Under the pieces are notes generated by a model. The model saw only the letters and a program-made list of their open reading frames with translations, did no database searches and had not been told where the DNA came from. A stretch of DNA of 64,000 bases, taken from the NCBI RefSeq assembly GCF_001712795.1, contig NZ_KV757607.1, forward strand, positions 38,004-102,003, written 5' to 3'. This DNA is from Nostoc sp. KVJ20 (GTDB lineage: Bacteria > Cyanobacteriota > Cyanobacteriia > Cyanobacteriales > Nostocaceae). Shown here piece after piece: positions 8,879 through 17,353 of this stretch (positions are counted from its first letter, which is position 1; each line of letters opens with the position of its first letter). A program made the translations under genes and the position numbers.

Positions 8879-9264
8879 AATCTCAATATTTCTCAATTTA
8901 AATCTCACATTGCAAAACCTGGTTTAAATTCGAGAATAAAAAGACTTGGATTTTCCATCAATTCCGACATAAATCTCTTAATTATGTCTGAGTTATTAGT
9001 GATATAAATTACTATTTTTAGCTGAAAGTATAGCGCTTTTATTCATTTTTTTGTTAAAAATAGCTTTTTATCGACTAGCTACGGAATTAAAACTACGTAG
9101 AATTTGTTTTTAGATAACATCTAAAAAAGACTTAAATCAAGGAGTTATGTCCTAACATTTAGTGTGTGGAACTTGATTTTTAACGTTGACTAAGAAAGAA
9201 TGAATATTGAGTCTAACATCTTGTAGACACTCTTGGTGACAACTTAACCTTATCCAATGTCCAC

Positions 9265-9289
9265 AGTCCGCGAAAGCGGACTTTTTTTA
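9265..9289 (+). terminator. Intrinsic terminator, orphan
   Basis: Perfect 7-bp stem AGTCCGC-GAAA-GCGGACT with a GNRA-type tetraloop followed by a run of T. It lies 387 bp past the aldo/keto reductase stop, too far for a typical terminator of that gene, which hints at a separate short transcript. Confidence 0.8.
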
Positions 9290-9457
9290 TATATTAGCTG
9301 AGAGCTATTAATCAAACTAATTAGCTCGTTATTGAGAAGTGAATTAATTACTTGAATATGAAATTTAGAAAATATAAGAGCCTATTTATCGAACAGAATT
9401 CAGGAGTCAGGAGTCAGAATTCAGCAATGTTTTCTGTATGACTGGCGGTGCTTCGTA

Positions 9458-9500
9458 GCGTTAGCGAGTCTTGTCTACGACACGCTACGCGAACGAGCGT
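9458..9500. repeat. Dispersed 43-bp repeat, copy A
   Basis: This stretch is the reverse complement of 36275-36317 with one difference. Both hold the core CGCTACGCGAACGAGCGT. Shorter versions of the core occur near 50670, 57690, 62648 and 63780. Confidence 0.85.
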
Positions 9501-9503
9501 CTG

Positions 9504-9590
9504 AATGACCGGGTTTAAGACCCCCACCAAATCTACGATTTGGTGGTTTTCAATCAGTCGCGGGTCTGAATCCCCGACTGATTTATTCTG
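9504..9590. repeat. Palindromic element with GTTTAAGACCCCC motif
   Basis: GGGTTTAAGACCC is followed by the hairpin CACCAAAT-CTACG-ATTTGGTG and then AATCAGTCGCGGG...CCCCGACTGATT, a second long hairpin. The opening resembles the IS605-type end modules at 6446 and 7554 and a degraded copy at 43493-43558. Confidence 0.6.
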
Positions 9591-9844
9591 ACTCCTGTTA
9601 GCGATAGCGGGGCGTTTAGCCCATTCTGACTCCTGAATTCTGACTTGTGAATTCTGAATTCTGAATTCTTCTTCAAAAAGTAAATATTAAGTAGGGGCGT
9701 GAAAGCCTAAAATGTTTCAATAGATTTTTGAGAAAATTGAGATAAATCAATGTTTTCTGCTTTTTTTCTAATGCACGACTTTAGCTTTGCCACGCCAGTA
9801 GGGTGTGTTACGGCTGTGTGGAATTTTAAGAACTGCTGTCTGAG

Positions 9845-11446
9845 TTATTTTGTAACGCTTCCTAACACTTCCATGACTTCTGCTTCCGGTTTTACCCTAG
9901 CTTCTGCTTCCAGAAATTCAGCTACTTGAGCCTCAATTTCATCCCGAACAATTTGGCGATATTCCAAGAAATGCTCAATTTGGGCACAAACAGCTAAATA
10001 GCTACTCACCCCACCTCGATTATGCTGATACATGTTCCACAAGTTGCGCCAGAATTGCCAGCGCGTCTGACGAAGTAGACCTTGACGCCAACAAATCACC
10101 AGCAACGCTCGGAGTACTTTCCAGTTCAATGGTTTTTTGGCACCTTTGCCCTTTTTCGGGTAGGTTGCTTCGCCCAAAAGACGGAAGTGTTTGTATGTAC
10201 GCTCTAAAAACCGTTCTGGCTCATACAAATCACAGAAGGCTTGCACATATTCACGAGCGATGTCTTCTAAGGGTCGAGTTGGTACAAAGTTCATCAACGT
10301 GGTTTGGTTGATGTTGGCTGATTTATTGCGGAGTCGTCCTTCTTTTTCTAATCTATGCCAGAGGGCTGTATCTGGAAGTGCTTGCAGCATACTAAACAAG
10401 GCTGTGGGAATTGCTGTCTGCTCGACAAATTTGACAATGCGTGCGCCTGCACCTGCTTTTTCGCCATCAAACCCAATAATAAAACCTGCCATGACTCGCA
10501 GTCCTGAGCGGGTAATCTTATTCACCGCCTCACTGAGTGAGTCTCGCGTATTCTGGTATTTCTGAGTAAAAGTGAGACTTTCTTCGTCGGGGGTTTCAAT
10601 TCCCAGAAAAACGGCTCCAAAATTACACGCTACCATCAAGTCCATCAGTTCTTGATCTTGGGCTAAATCAACTGAAGCCTCTGTAGCAAAGGAAAAGGGA
10701 TAGTTATGTTCCACCATCCAGGGCAAAAGGGACTTCAAAAATAATTTGACATTCCGCTTATTGCCGATGAAGTTGTCATCCACCATAAAAATACTACGCC
10801 GCCAACCCAGTTGATAGAGGTAATCAAGTTCTGCTAATATTTGTTCTGGGTTTTTAGTGCGGGGTTTGCGACCGTACAGCACAATAATGTCGCAGAATTC
10901 ACATTGAAAAGGACATCCGCGCGAAAATTGCACTGACATCTCCGCGTATGCTTCAAACTCTAGCAAGTCAAAGCGAGGAGTTGGAGTGTTGGTGACATCT
11001 GGTTTTTCACCGTCAGAGCGAAAGATACCTGTGCGATCGCCCCGTGCGATCGCTGCTACAAATAAAGGTAGGGTGATTTCCCCTTCGTCTAATATCAAGT
11101 AGTCTGCTCCGGCGGATGTCATTTCATTTGGTAAAGCTGTCGGGAAGGGGCCACCCACAGCGACTTGTTTACCTCTTTGCTTTGCTTCCAATATTTGAGA
11201 GAGCAAATCCTCTTTTTGCACAATCATCGCCGACATAATAACCAAATCTGCCCAAGCCCATTCTGCCTCTGTACAGACGCGAACATTACGATCTACTAGC
11301 TTGAAATTCCATTCCTGGGGTAAAATCGCCGCTACAGTCACCAAGCCTAAAGGCGGTAGCATTGCTTTACGGTCTAATAAAGCCAGAGTCTTTTCAAAAG
11401 ACCAAAAACTTTTTGGAAAACGGGGGTATAGAAGTAAAACGTTCAT
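9845..11446 (-). CDS. B12-binding-domain radical SAM protein
   Basis: 533 residues on the minus strand. The N-terminal ~130 residues form a cobalamin-binding Rossmann-like domain (VLLLYPRFPKSFWSF, DLVIMSAMIVQ, VAVGGPFPTALPNE). The radical SAM core follows with the 4Fe-4S motif in FSRGCPFQCEFCDI (CxxxCxxC) at ~residues 178-185, then FMVDDNFIGNKR and ATEASVDLAQD. The C-terminal ~150 residues match the DUF4070-type extension of this subfamily. Members include methylases such as the hopanoid 2-methylase HpnP, but this one belongs to a broader cyanobacterial group and I would not assign the substrate. The start ATG gives MNVLLLYPRF directly. It is monocistronic. Confidence 0.85.
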   Translation of the reverse strand: MNVLLLYPRFPKSFWSFEKTLALLDRKAMLPPLGLVTVAAILPQEWNFKLVDRNVRVCTEAEWAWADLVIMSAMIVQKEDLLSQILEAKQRGKQVAVGGPFPTALPNEMTSAGADYLILDEGEITLPLFVAAIARGDRTGIFRSDGEKPDVTNTPTPRFDLLEFEAYAEMSVQFSRGCPFQCEFCDIIVLYGRKPRTKNPEQILAELDYLYQLGWRRSIFMVDDNFIGNKRNVKLFLKSLLPWMVEHNYPFSFATEASVDLAQDQELMDLMVACNFGAVFLGIETPDEESLTFTQKYQNTRDSLSEAVNKITRSGLRVMAGFIIGFDGEKAGAGARIVKFVEQTAIPTALFSMLQALPDTALWHRLEKEGRLRNKSANINQTTLMNFVPTRPLEDIAREYVQAFCDLYEPERFLERTYKHFRLLGEATYPKKGKGAKKPLNWKVLRALLVICWRQGLLRQTRWQFWRNLWNMYQHNRGGVSSYLAVCAQIEHFLEYRQIVRDEIEAQVAEFLEAEARVKPEAEVMEVLGSVTK

Positions 11447-12186
11447 ATGTGATGCTTATAAACCTTGATTTTTGTTACTGGTTTACTTCATATAAAACTA
11501 AACCAGTCATGAGAACACATTAGAGGAGCTTCTGTATCCAGTAGCTATAATCTCTACTATGACTTATTTAGACAAAGCAATATCTTATCAGGGCAATTAT
11601 TACTGTTTTCAAACCAGAAAGTAGCGCCAAATTTGTCAATGTGTCCAAGGAGTGTGATGTCTATGACGGGCTTCTCTACAAGACGCTACGCCTAGCTTGC
11701 TTCCCCCCAGGGGTACGCCTACGCATTTTCTGCGAATCTTCAAACATCTATGGGGAAAGGACTTCGCCAGAAATAATAGGACTTGTGCCTTCAAGACTTG
11801 GCAAATTGGCTATTCTGAGAAAATTAACTGTGTTATTTTCAATGCTATACAAGGTGTATTTGCACTTTCAAGCTATTTAGACGGGCTGCAACCCGTCTTT
11901 ATTTATGAAGAAGGGGAAGGGGGAAAGGGGAATGGGGAAAGGTAAAAACCTCGCCCGAAGTAAAGCGAAATAATCCAAATTTTATGGGGAAGGTAAAAAG
12001 CGAGACCAATTGTGGGCGACAATCATCATCCCTTTCCCCTTTCCCCTTTAACCTTTTCCCTTTTATTGCGATCGCAGATATCTATACATAGAGATACGTC
12101 TCTCCAATCCTCTACTTCTTTCCTCCTGCCTCCTGCCTTCTTTGTAATAATAATAGTTAGTTAAACAAGCAGAGATGTAGCTAAGT
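11447..12186. other. Intergenic region with repeats and a small hairpin
   Basis: 740 bp. Divergent promoter space for the genes at 11446 (minus) and 12187 (plus). It holds a dispersed repeat (about 11667-11735, with CTCTACAAGACGCTACGCC), a hairpin at 11879-11898, A/G-rich and C/T-rich inverted tracts (11908-11942 and 12029-12063) and a CCTCCTGCCTTCT heptamer track (12120-12140). Short frames here run through repeats and are not credible. Confidence 0.55.
11879..11904 (+). terminator. Terminator-like hairpin
   Basis: AGACGGG-CTGCAA-CCCGTCT followed by TTATTT. No gene precedes it on the plus strand, so it may be part of a repeat. Confidence 0.4.
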
Positions 12187-14439
12187 ATGGATAACTTCCC
12201 TCAAACCAATTCTAGCTACCCTGTTGGGGGTGGTTTACCTGTGATTCAATATTGGGCAGAAAAAACTCTCTCACCACAAGGATTAAAATTATGGCAAACT
12301 CTCAATCATAAAAGTGCGTGTTTATCCTGTGCTTGGGGTACGGGTGGGCAAAAAGGGGGGTTTGTTAATGAAGCGGGAGAATATTTACAACGCTGTGCTA
12401 AAAGTGTAGAAGCGATCGCTGCGGAATTGCAACCAGGAATTAAACAAGATTTTTTCTCAGCAAATAGCATCAGTGAATTACAAAAACTGACTTCTCAAGA
12501 ATGCGATCGCTTGGGTAGATTAAGTTATCCTCTCATTCTCAGATCAGGTTCATCCTATTATCAACGTATAAGCTGGGAAGAAGTTTATGACATCGCGACA
12601 CAAGCCTTTAATTTACCACCAGCACGAATTGCTAGTTATAGTTCTGGACGTTCATCTAATGAAGCTGCCTATTTACTACAATTATTAGTGCGATCGCTAG
12701 GTAGTAATAATCTAGCAGACTGTTCAGATTTGTGTCACGCACCCTCAACAGTGGGGTTAAAAAAAGTTTTCGGCTCAGGTACATCAATGGTAAGCTTAGA
12801 GAGCCTGGAACATAGTGATTGTATCTTTTTAATTGGTTCTAACGCACCTGCAAATCATCCCCGATTGATGAACGAATTGATAAAATTGCGGGAAAGAGGC
12901 GGGAAAGTAATTATTATTAATCCTCAAATTGAAATAGGTTTAGTTAAATTTGCATCTCCTGCATTTCCCATCAAATCTTTACTCACAGGAGGTTCAGATA
13001 TATCTTCTTTATATTTACAACCAATTCCTGGTAGTGATGTTGCATTATTTGTAGGTTTGCAAAAATCCCTAATTGAACAGAACTTGATTAAAACAGAATA
13101 TCTACAATCTTATACACAAGATTGGCAAAAAGTTATAGATTACGCTAACAATACATCGTGGGATGATATCACTAATACCTGTGGTTTATCCCAAGAAGAA
13201 ATCACAGCAACAGCTTATATAATTGGAAAATCAGCGCGTGTAATTTTTGCCTGGGCAATGGGGATAACTCAACATGCTAACGGTGTAGATAATGTTTTTA
13301 GTATTGCTAATACAGCATTAATTACAGGGAACGCTGGTAAAATTGGTGCTGGAACAATGCCCATTCGAGGACATTCCAATGTGCAAGGATTTGGTTCAAT
13401 GGGTGTCACTATAAACTTGCGGGAAGAAATCAAACAAGCACTATCTGAACTATTAGGAAAACCTCTCAATGAAACTCCTGGCTATCATACCCGTGACTTA
13501 ATAACAGCGGCAGAATTAGGAAAGATAGATACACTATTTTGTTTAGGGGGAAATTTATATGCAGCTAATCCAGACTTACAGCAAGCAAAACAAGCATTGT
13601 CGCAAATAAAAACCATTTTTTATGTATCTACTAAAGCGAACTTAGGACACTTTCACGGATTAGCCAAAAAGCAAACTTTAATACTACCTGTCTTCAACCG
13701 CTTTGAAAATCCTCATAAAACAACAACTGAATCAGGTAATAACTTTGTACGGTTAAATAACGAAGGTAAAAGTCATTTACAAGCACCTGACGCTGATCTG
13801 ATTTCAGAAATAGAATTAATTACAGAAATTGCTCATCGGTTACATGGTAAAACACCGATAGATTGGCGGAAGTTGCAAGATACAGTTTATGTAAGAAAAT
13901 TAATTGCTAAAACCATTCCTGGCTATGAAAAAGTTGGCATAATTGACCAAGACAAACAGGAATTTATCATTGAAGGACGGATTTTAGATGAACCTAAATT
14001 TCCTACCTCTGATGGCAAAGCACAGATGTTTGTCACACCTTTACCACAATTATCGCTACCTTCTAAACAAACATTTGGTGTGACAGAAAATCAGCCAGGA
14101 ATTGTGGTAATTTTAGGAACAGGACGCAGTTATGGTCAACATAATACTGTAGTTTATCGCAATGAAGATAAATATCGAGGAATGCCCCATCGTCACTGTA
14201 TTTTAATGAATTCTCTAGATGTAAAAAAAGCGGGATTCCATGAACATCAGCGAATAAGAGTGAAAGGGGATAGGGGAGAATTAGACAATATTGAAATTAT
14301 TTGTGGAGCAATCCTTGAAGGTGTAGCTTTTATGTTTTATCCTGAAGCTAATATTTTATTTCAAGCAAAAATTGATCCACAAAGTGGCACACCTGCTTAT
14401 AAAAGAGTTCCGGTTTGTGTTTATAAATCCCCGATCTGA
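12187..14439 (+). CDS. FdhF/YdeP-family molybdopterin oxidoreductase
   Basis: 750 residues, the typical length of the YdeP/FdhF-like branch of the DMSO reductase superfamily. The N-terminal metal-site region has ACLSCAWGTGGQKGGF, with a CxxC pair instead of the full four-cysteine 4Fe-4S motif, as usual for this branch. Further signatures are YSSGRSSNEAAYLLQLL, SDLCHAPSTVGLKKVFGSGT, FLIGSNAPANHPRLM, the cofactor-binding AWAMGITQHANGVDN and MPIRGHSNVQGFGSMGV. The C-terminal ~110 residues (VVILGTGRSYGQHNT...) are the molydopterin-dinucleotide-binding beta-barrel. Members are often labelled formate dehydrogenase alpha-like, but the substrate is not established. It is followed by a clear terminator and is monocistronic, with no iron-sulfur or membrane subunit beside it. 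Confidence 0.9.
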   Translation: MDNFPQTNSSYPVGGGLPVIQYWAEKTLSPQGLKLWQTLNHKSACLSCAWGTGGQKGGFVNEAGEYLQRCAKSVEAIAAELQPGIKQDFFSANSISELQKLTSQECDRLGRLSYPLILRSGSSYYQRISWEEVYDIATQAFNLPPARIASYSSGRSSNEAAYLLQLLVRSLGSNNLADCSDLCHAPSTVGLKKVFGSGTSMVSLESLEHSDCIFLIGSNAPANHPRLMNELIKLRERGGKVIIINPQIEIGLVKFASPAFPIKSLLTGGSDISSLYLQPIPGSDVALFVGLQKSLIEQNLIKTEYLQSYTQDWQKVIDYANNTSWDDITNTCGLSQEEITATAYIIGKSARVIFAWAMGITQHANGVDNVFSIANTALITGNAGKIGAGTMPIRGHSNVQGFGSMGVTINLREEIKQALSELLGKPLNETPGYHTRDLITAAELGKIDTLFCLGGNLYAANPDLQQAKQALSQIKTIFYVSTKANLGHFHGLAKKQTLILPVFNRFENPHKTTTESGNNFVRLNNEGKSHLQAPDADLISEIELITEIAHRLHGKTPIDWRKLQDTVYVRKLIAKTIPGYEKVGIIDQDKQEFIIEGRILDEPKFPTSDGKAQMFVTPLPQLSLPSKQTFGVTENQPGIVVILGTGRSYGQHNTVVYRNEDKYRGMPHRHCILMNSLDVKKAGFHEHQRIRVKGDRGELDNIEIICGAILEGVAFMFYPEANILFQAKIDPQSGTPAYKRVPVCVYKSPI

Positions 14440-14471
14440 CTTTTACAATTATGTCTTATATTTAAAAATTT

Positions 14472-14508
14472 AAAAAACGGTAGATTGCTAATTGTTCTAC
14501 CGTTTTTT
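14472..14508 (+). terminator. Intrinsic terminator of the molybdoenzyme gene
   Basis: 13-bp stem AAAAAACGGTAGA / TCTACCGTTTTTT around an 11-nt loop. The A-run and T-run at its two ends make it suitable for both directions, so it may also serve the convergent gene at 14584. Confidence 0.88.
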
Positions 14509-14583
14509 ATGTATGTTTTATGTGGTACTCAAAAGTCAAATGATATTTTTGCTTGCTTTCATGTGAAAGTGAATTTTGAGTAT

Positions 14584-15339
14584 TTATTTTTCCACAGGTG
14601 TTAGTTTTAAAGGATACAATGGCTCAGATCCATTTAATTGCCAAATTCTAAATACCAATACAGCTGCTACAGTTAGCCATACACAAGAAAATGATAAAGT
14701 CATTCCCGCTAAAGGATTAGTTTGCCAATAAATTGCCGTCACCACTACAGCAGATAACCAAGGGCCTAAAATAACCACAGGAACAGCAGCACCTAATCTC
14801 CGTTCTACAGTAAAAATCGTATTCCAAGTATCCCCCAAAGCCAGATGCACCACAAACAAAATTAAAGGCAACACAAAAAACTGGTGATTCATTTGCTGCC
14901 AAACTAATGTAGAAGAAATTACCCGTAAAACGGCAATTATCATCCAAACTATGGGAAATACTAAAGGTGGAGGCGACCATCTTGGTCTGATCACCTGGTC
15001 ATAAGTCTGACGAGAACGGGTATTATCTAAAAGAGAAAAAATTCGTGATCGGATACTTAATAGAGCAAAAAATAATCCGGTTAATAAAGTACTAAACCAA
15101 TTGGGAAAAGAAGAATTGGTATCAATCAACATTACTATTTTTTCTATTCCCAGCAACACGAGAAGCATGACTACTATTTGTAAGATAGTCCCTAGTGTAT
15201 AAACTAAAACTGCTCTAACATCTAGTTCTTGTGTAGTAGCTATTGATGTATTTGGAGACTGTTGTTGATTAAGAGTTTTTACCCCCATCACTGCATTGAC
15301 AAATTGTTCAACTATTCCACTATTATTGGATTTATTCAT
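14584..15339 (-). CDS. TspO/MBR-family membrane protein with N-terminal extension
   Basis: 251 residues from ATG 15339; an upstream TTG at 15366 would add nine residues. After a polar ~45-residue N-terminus there are about seven hydrophobic segments. The C-terminal ~150 residues carry the TspO/MBR pattern: WSPPPLVFPIVWMIIAVLR (the W..P....F..VW signature), LGDTWNTIFTVERRLG (usual LN..W..IFF), then WLSAVVVTAIYWQTN. TspO proteins bind tetrapyrroles and act in porphyrin signalling or transport. The extra N-terminal membrane part and the loss of some consensus residues mean the ligand role is inference. It converges with the molybdoenzyme gene and shares the terminator region. Confidence 0.75.
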   Translation of the reverse strand: MNKSNNSGIVEQFVNAVMGVKTLNQQQSPNTSIATTQELDVRAVLVYTLGTILQIVVMLLVLLGIEKIVMLIDTNSSFPNWFSTLLTGLFFALLSIRSRIFSLLDNTRSRQTYDQVIRPRWSPPPLVFPIVWMIIAVLRVISSTLVWQQMNHQFFVLPLILFVVHLALGDTWNTIFTVERRLGAAVPVVILGPWLSAVVVTAIYWQTNPLAGMTLSFSCVWLTVAAVLVFRIWQLNGSEPLYPLKLTPVEK

Positions 15340-15495
15340 AATTAAGAGATTGTACGTAGCTTGCAATTAGTAGTAATAAGTCATTATATGATAGTCTAAT
15401 GGTTCAAAATAATTTTTATAGTATCTTTTAATATCAGAGTTTATAAGTTGCAAATCTAATGTACAGTCTTTCGTAAGTGATATTGAGGAAAAAAC

Positions 15496-16113
15496 GTGGA
15501 ATTTCAGAAGTTATTGTATATTTTTACTCTAGTAAAGATTGCTACGTTCGCTCTGAGTGTACCTGTATTTGCTCAAATCACACAGACTCCCTCCAATTCT
15601 TCACAATCGAGTTGTCGTGCAACTAAAGTAGATACTCCAATTTTCAAAGAACCTTCAACATCATCCAACGCTATCAGAATACTGTCGGCAAAAACAAAGA
15701 TTTCTCTGGCATATATACCAGTTAGTGGAGATAGATTTGTCAGAATTCAATCTCCGACTTCAGGGTTTATTCAAACCGCTGTGCTGAAATTTTGTCAGAC
15801 GAATAACAATCCTCAAAACCTGTCGAGTAAACCTACTATTGGCAGTGAATGCCGGCAACTTGTACAACCTCAAACTCTACGTCTCCAACCAAGTACAAAA
15901 GGAGCCTATATTGCAACACTTTCTCCAAACACAATAGTGTATGTGAACATGCTTACAGGTAATGTGGTTAAGTCATACAAAGCTGAAAATTTCATTTGGG
16001 TAGAAATCGATCTTGCCAGAAGTTTCCCTGGAGAGTTATCCGGTAATGGTTGGATAGCCAATAGTGACTTAATAAATACTCCTGGATTAAGCAGTCTGAC
16101 TTATTGTAGTTAG
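15496..16113 (+). CDS. Secreted bacterial-SH3-domain protein
   Basis: 205 residues. A GTG start at 15496 with GAGGA 7 bases upstream gives a clean signal peptide (MEFQKLLYIF... cleaved near VFAQ, residue ~28). Two SH3b-like units follow, each opening with a Cys: SSCRATKVDTPIFKEPSTSS to FIQTAVLKFC, and GSECRQLVQPQTLRLQPSTK to GWIANSDLINT. Such domains bind peptidoglycan or other ligands outside the cytoplasm. There is no catalytic domain. Two consecutive TAG codons end the frame, but the same frame stays open for a further 52 codons with protein-like content (see the next entry), so the gene may once have been longer. Confidence 0.75.
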   Translation: MEFQKLLYIFTLVKIATFALSVPVFAQITQTPSNSSQSSCRATKVDTPIFKEPSTSSNAIRILSAKTKISLAYIPVSGDRFVRIQSPTSGFIQTAVLKFCQTNNNPQNLSSKPTIGSECRQLVQPQTLRLQPSTKGAYIATLSPNTIVYVNMLTGNVVKSYKAENFIWVEIDLARSFPGELSGNGWIANSDLINTPGLSSLTYCS

Positions 16114-16116
16114 TAG

Positions 16117-16275
16117 CTTATTTCGCTCAATATCTCCACTTGGTATGAGTTTCTTTATCCTAGTGGTGCAGCAAATGGTACTTGGTGTAGACTAATGGGT
16201 AAACCAGCAACACGAGAAAACCGTATTATTTTTGGCAGTAAAAAGTTTTTGCCTACTTATCAGGGTTGTAGATAA
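16117..16275 (+). pseudogene. Possible lost C-terminal part of the SH3 protein, in frame beyond a double stop
   Basis: Directly after the TAG TAG stop and in the same frame lie 52 open codons ending at TAA 16273-16275. They read STWYEFLYPSGAANGTW, then CRLMGKPATRENRIIFGSKK, a mix of aromatic, Gly and Cys residues that looks like a real domain end. There is no start codon near its beginning. Either the upstream stop is a recent mutation or this is a relic of a neighbouring gene; chance openness cannot be ruled out. Confidence 0.35.
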
Positions 16276-16289
16276 GGGGAGTTGCCAGT

Positions 16290-16435
16290 GCGTTGGTGCA
16301 ACCCGCCCTAGGCATCGCTGTTATTGTAGGCTACGTTAACAAAATATAATCCACTATTTTTGTGAGAGCGATGCCTACGGTGGATAAAGTGCGTAGGCGT
16401 AGCCCGTCGTAGACATCGCTGATTAGGAACGTTAA
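16290..16435. repeat. Dispersed inverted repeats around GCGATGCCTACG / CGTAGACATCGC
   Basis: GGCATCGCTGTTATTGTAGG, GAGCGATGCCTACGGTGG and GGCGTAGCCCGTCGTAGACA are related, inverted pieces of the short G/C-rich repeats scattered in this window. They fill the gap between the SH3 gene and the toxin-antitoxin pair. Confidence 0.6.
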
Positions 16436-16475
16436 CCGACGAAATATGAACAACGATTTTAGCATTGAATTGCTT

Positions 16476-16790
16476 TTACCCCACACCAGCAATCACCTGC
16501 CCAATATCTTGAGGAGTTGCACCTGTTGCTAACATTGCCCGGATCAACAATTCAATTGATACTGAAGCATCGCCATTTTCAGCTTTAGCAATCCGAGGTT
16601 GGCTAGAACTAATCTTAGCAGCGAGTTCACTTTGGGTCATCAGTTTTTGCCGACGCTCTTTCAAATTTTGGCTGAGAGCTAGCTTAATTTCAACAAAGAT
16701 AGTTTCTTCGGGTGTTAACTCCAAAAAATCTGCAACTGTTCCAATTTTCCAGCCTTTAGATTCCAAACGTTCTCTTTTTGCTTGATCCAT
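16476..16790 (-). CDS. HTH antitoxin of a HigBA-like toxin-antitoxin pair
   Basis: 104 residues from ATG 16790, preceded by CAGGAG that overlaps the end of the toxin gene (an alternative GTG lies one codon before). Residues ~50-80 form an XRE/Cro-type helix-turn-helix (MTQSELAAKISSSQPRIAKAENGDASVSIELLIRAMLATG). The order toxin first, antitoxin second and the Gp49-type toxin are typical for HigB-HigA modules. The antitoxin would neutralise the toxin and repress the shared promoter; a palindrome suited to this lies at 17145-17162. Confidence 0.85.
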   Translation of the reverse strand: MDQAKRERLESKGWKIGTVADFLELTPEETIFVEIKLALSQNLKERRQKLMTQSELAAKISSSQPRIAKAENGDASVSIELLIRAMLATGATPQDIGQVIAGVG

Positions 16791-16794
16791 CACA

Positions 16795-17136
16795 TTACTC
16801 CTGTTGATCGTTATCGTATTTGCTCAGACGCTTTTTGCAAACCTCAATTACCTTCTTGGATGTTGTTCTCGTTGTTTTATTAAAGACTTCAACAATCAAG
16901 ATTGCATCGTCATCAATTCGATAAATGATTCTCCAGTTTTTATCAGCATCTCGAATACGTAATTCATGACAGTAAATTCCTATACTTGGCATAGGGCGTG
17001 AATGTGGCAACCCAAGGGATTCACCTTCCTGTAATTGTCTGAGCAGAACACCTGCTTCTATGCGTGCTTCTTGAGTGAAAGGTGGGGTTTTAACTTCACC
17101 ATGTAACCAAACTAAAGGTTTACTTTGATCTCCCAT
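16795..17136 (-). CDS. RelE/HigB-type toxin (phage Gp49-like family)
   Basis: 113 residues. The sequence has the RelE-superfamily core: EARIEAGVLLRQLQEGESLG, then the central CHELRIRDADKNWRIIYRI strand pair with conserved Arg residues, and DDAILIVEVFNKTTRTTSKK with basic C-terminal helix. Proteins of this type are ribosome-dependent mRNA interferases. The stop TAA is at 16795-16797 and the antitoxin start follows within a few bases, so the two are translationally coupled. The promoter side is a strongly AT-rich palindromic region. Confidence 0.85.
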   Translation of the reverse strand: MGDQSKPLVWLHGEVKTPPFTQEARIEAGVLLRQLQEGESLGLPHSRPMPSIGIYCHELRIRDADKNWRIIYRIDDDAILIVEVFNKTTRTTSKKVIEVCKKRLSKYDNDQQE

Positions 17137-17144
17137 GATGTATT

Positions 17145-17170
17145 TATATCATATCTGATATATTGATATA
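17145..17170. promoter_or_regulatory. Palindromic operator candidate for the toxin-antitoxin pair
   Basis: TATATCA-TATC-TGATATA is a perfect 7-bp inverted repeat immediately before the toxin start (17136), with a further half-site TGATATA at 17164-17170. Spacing and symmetry fit binding of a dimeric HTH antitoxin. Confidence 0.6.
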
Positions 17171-17353
17171 ATATACCTATGAAAGGGAACTTATATTAAT
17201 GGGATTCAGGTTGTTTATGTGGGCAAGGTGAGCGATCGCTTGGGGCGTGAAAAGTTGGGAACAGTTTTGTTTCCCGGTTGAACTGGATTAATTATTAAAA
17301 TAATAATCGAGAGTTATAATTAACTTTATATGTCGTTAGGTGGTGAATAATTC

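Larger units (their letters stand above)
8879..9844. other. Long intergenic region with a terminator and a cluster of dispersed repeats
   Basis: About 970 bp without a credible coding frame. It holds an orphan terminator (9265-9288), heptamers of the GAATTCA/GGAGTCA type (about 9398-9425 and 9626-9672), a dispersed 43-bp repeat (9458-9500) and a palindromic element (9504-9590). The part 8879-9260 is AT-rich and might include a small RNA gene ending at the terminator. Confidence 0.6.

Noticed and set aside
9555..9590. tRNA-like arm (GGGTCTGAATCCCC)
   Set aside because: No cloverleaf can be completed; it is part of a palindromic repeat.
9845..11446. Assignment of the B12 radical SAM protein as hopanoid 2-methylase HpnP
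   Set aside because: Domain plan fits, but it belongs to a broad subfamily and no hopanoid gene is nearby; the specific name is not supported.
11641..11945. Two overlapping short frames upstream of the molybdoenzyme gene
   Set aside because: They run through dispersed repeats and a hairpin, and have no recognisable protein features.
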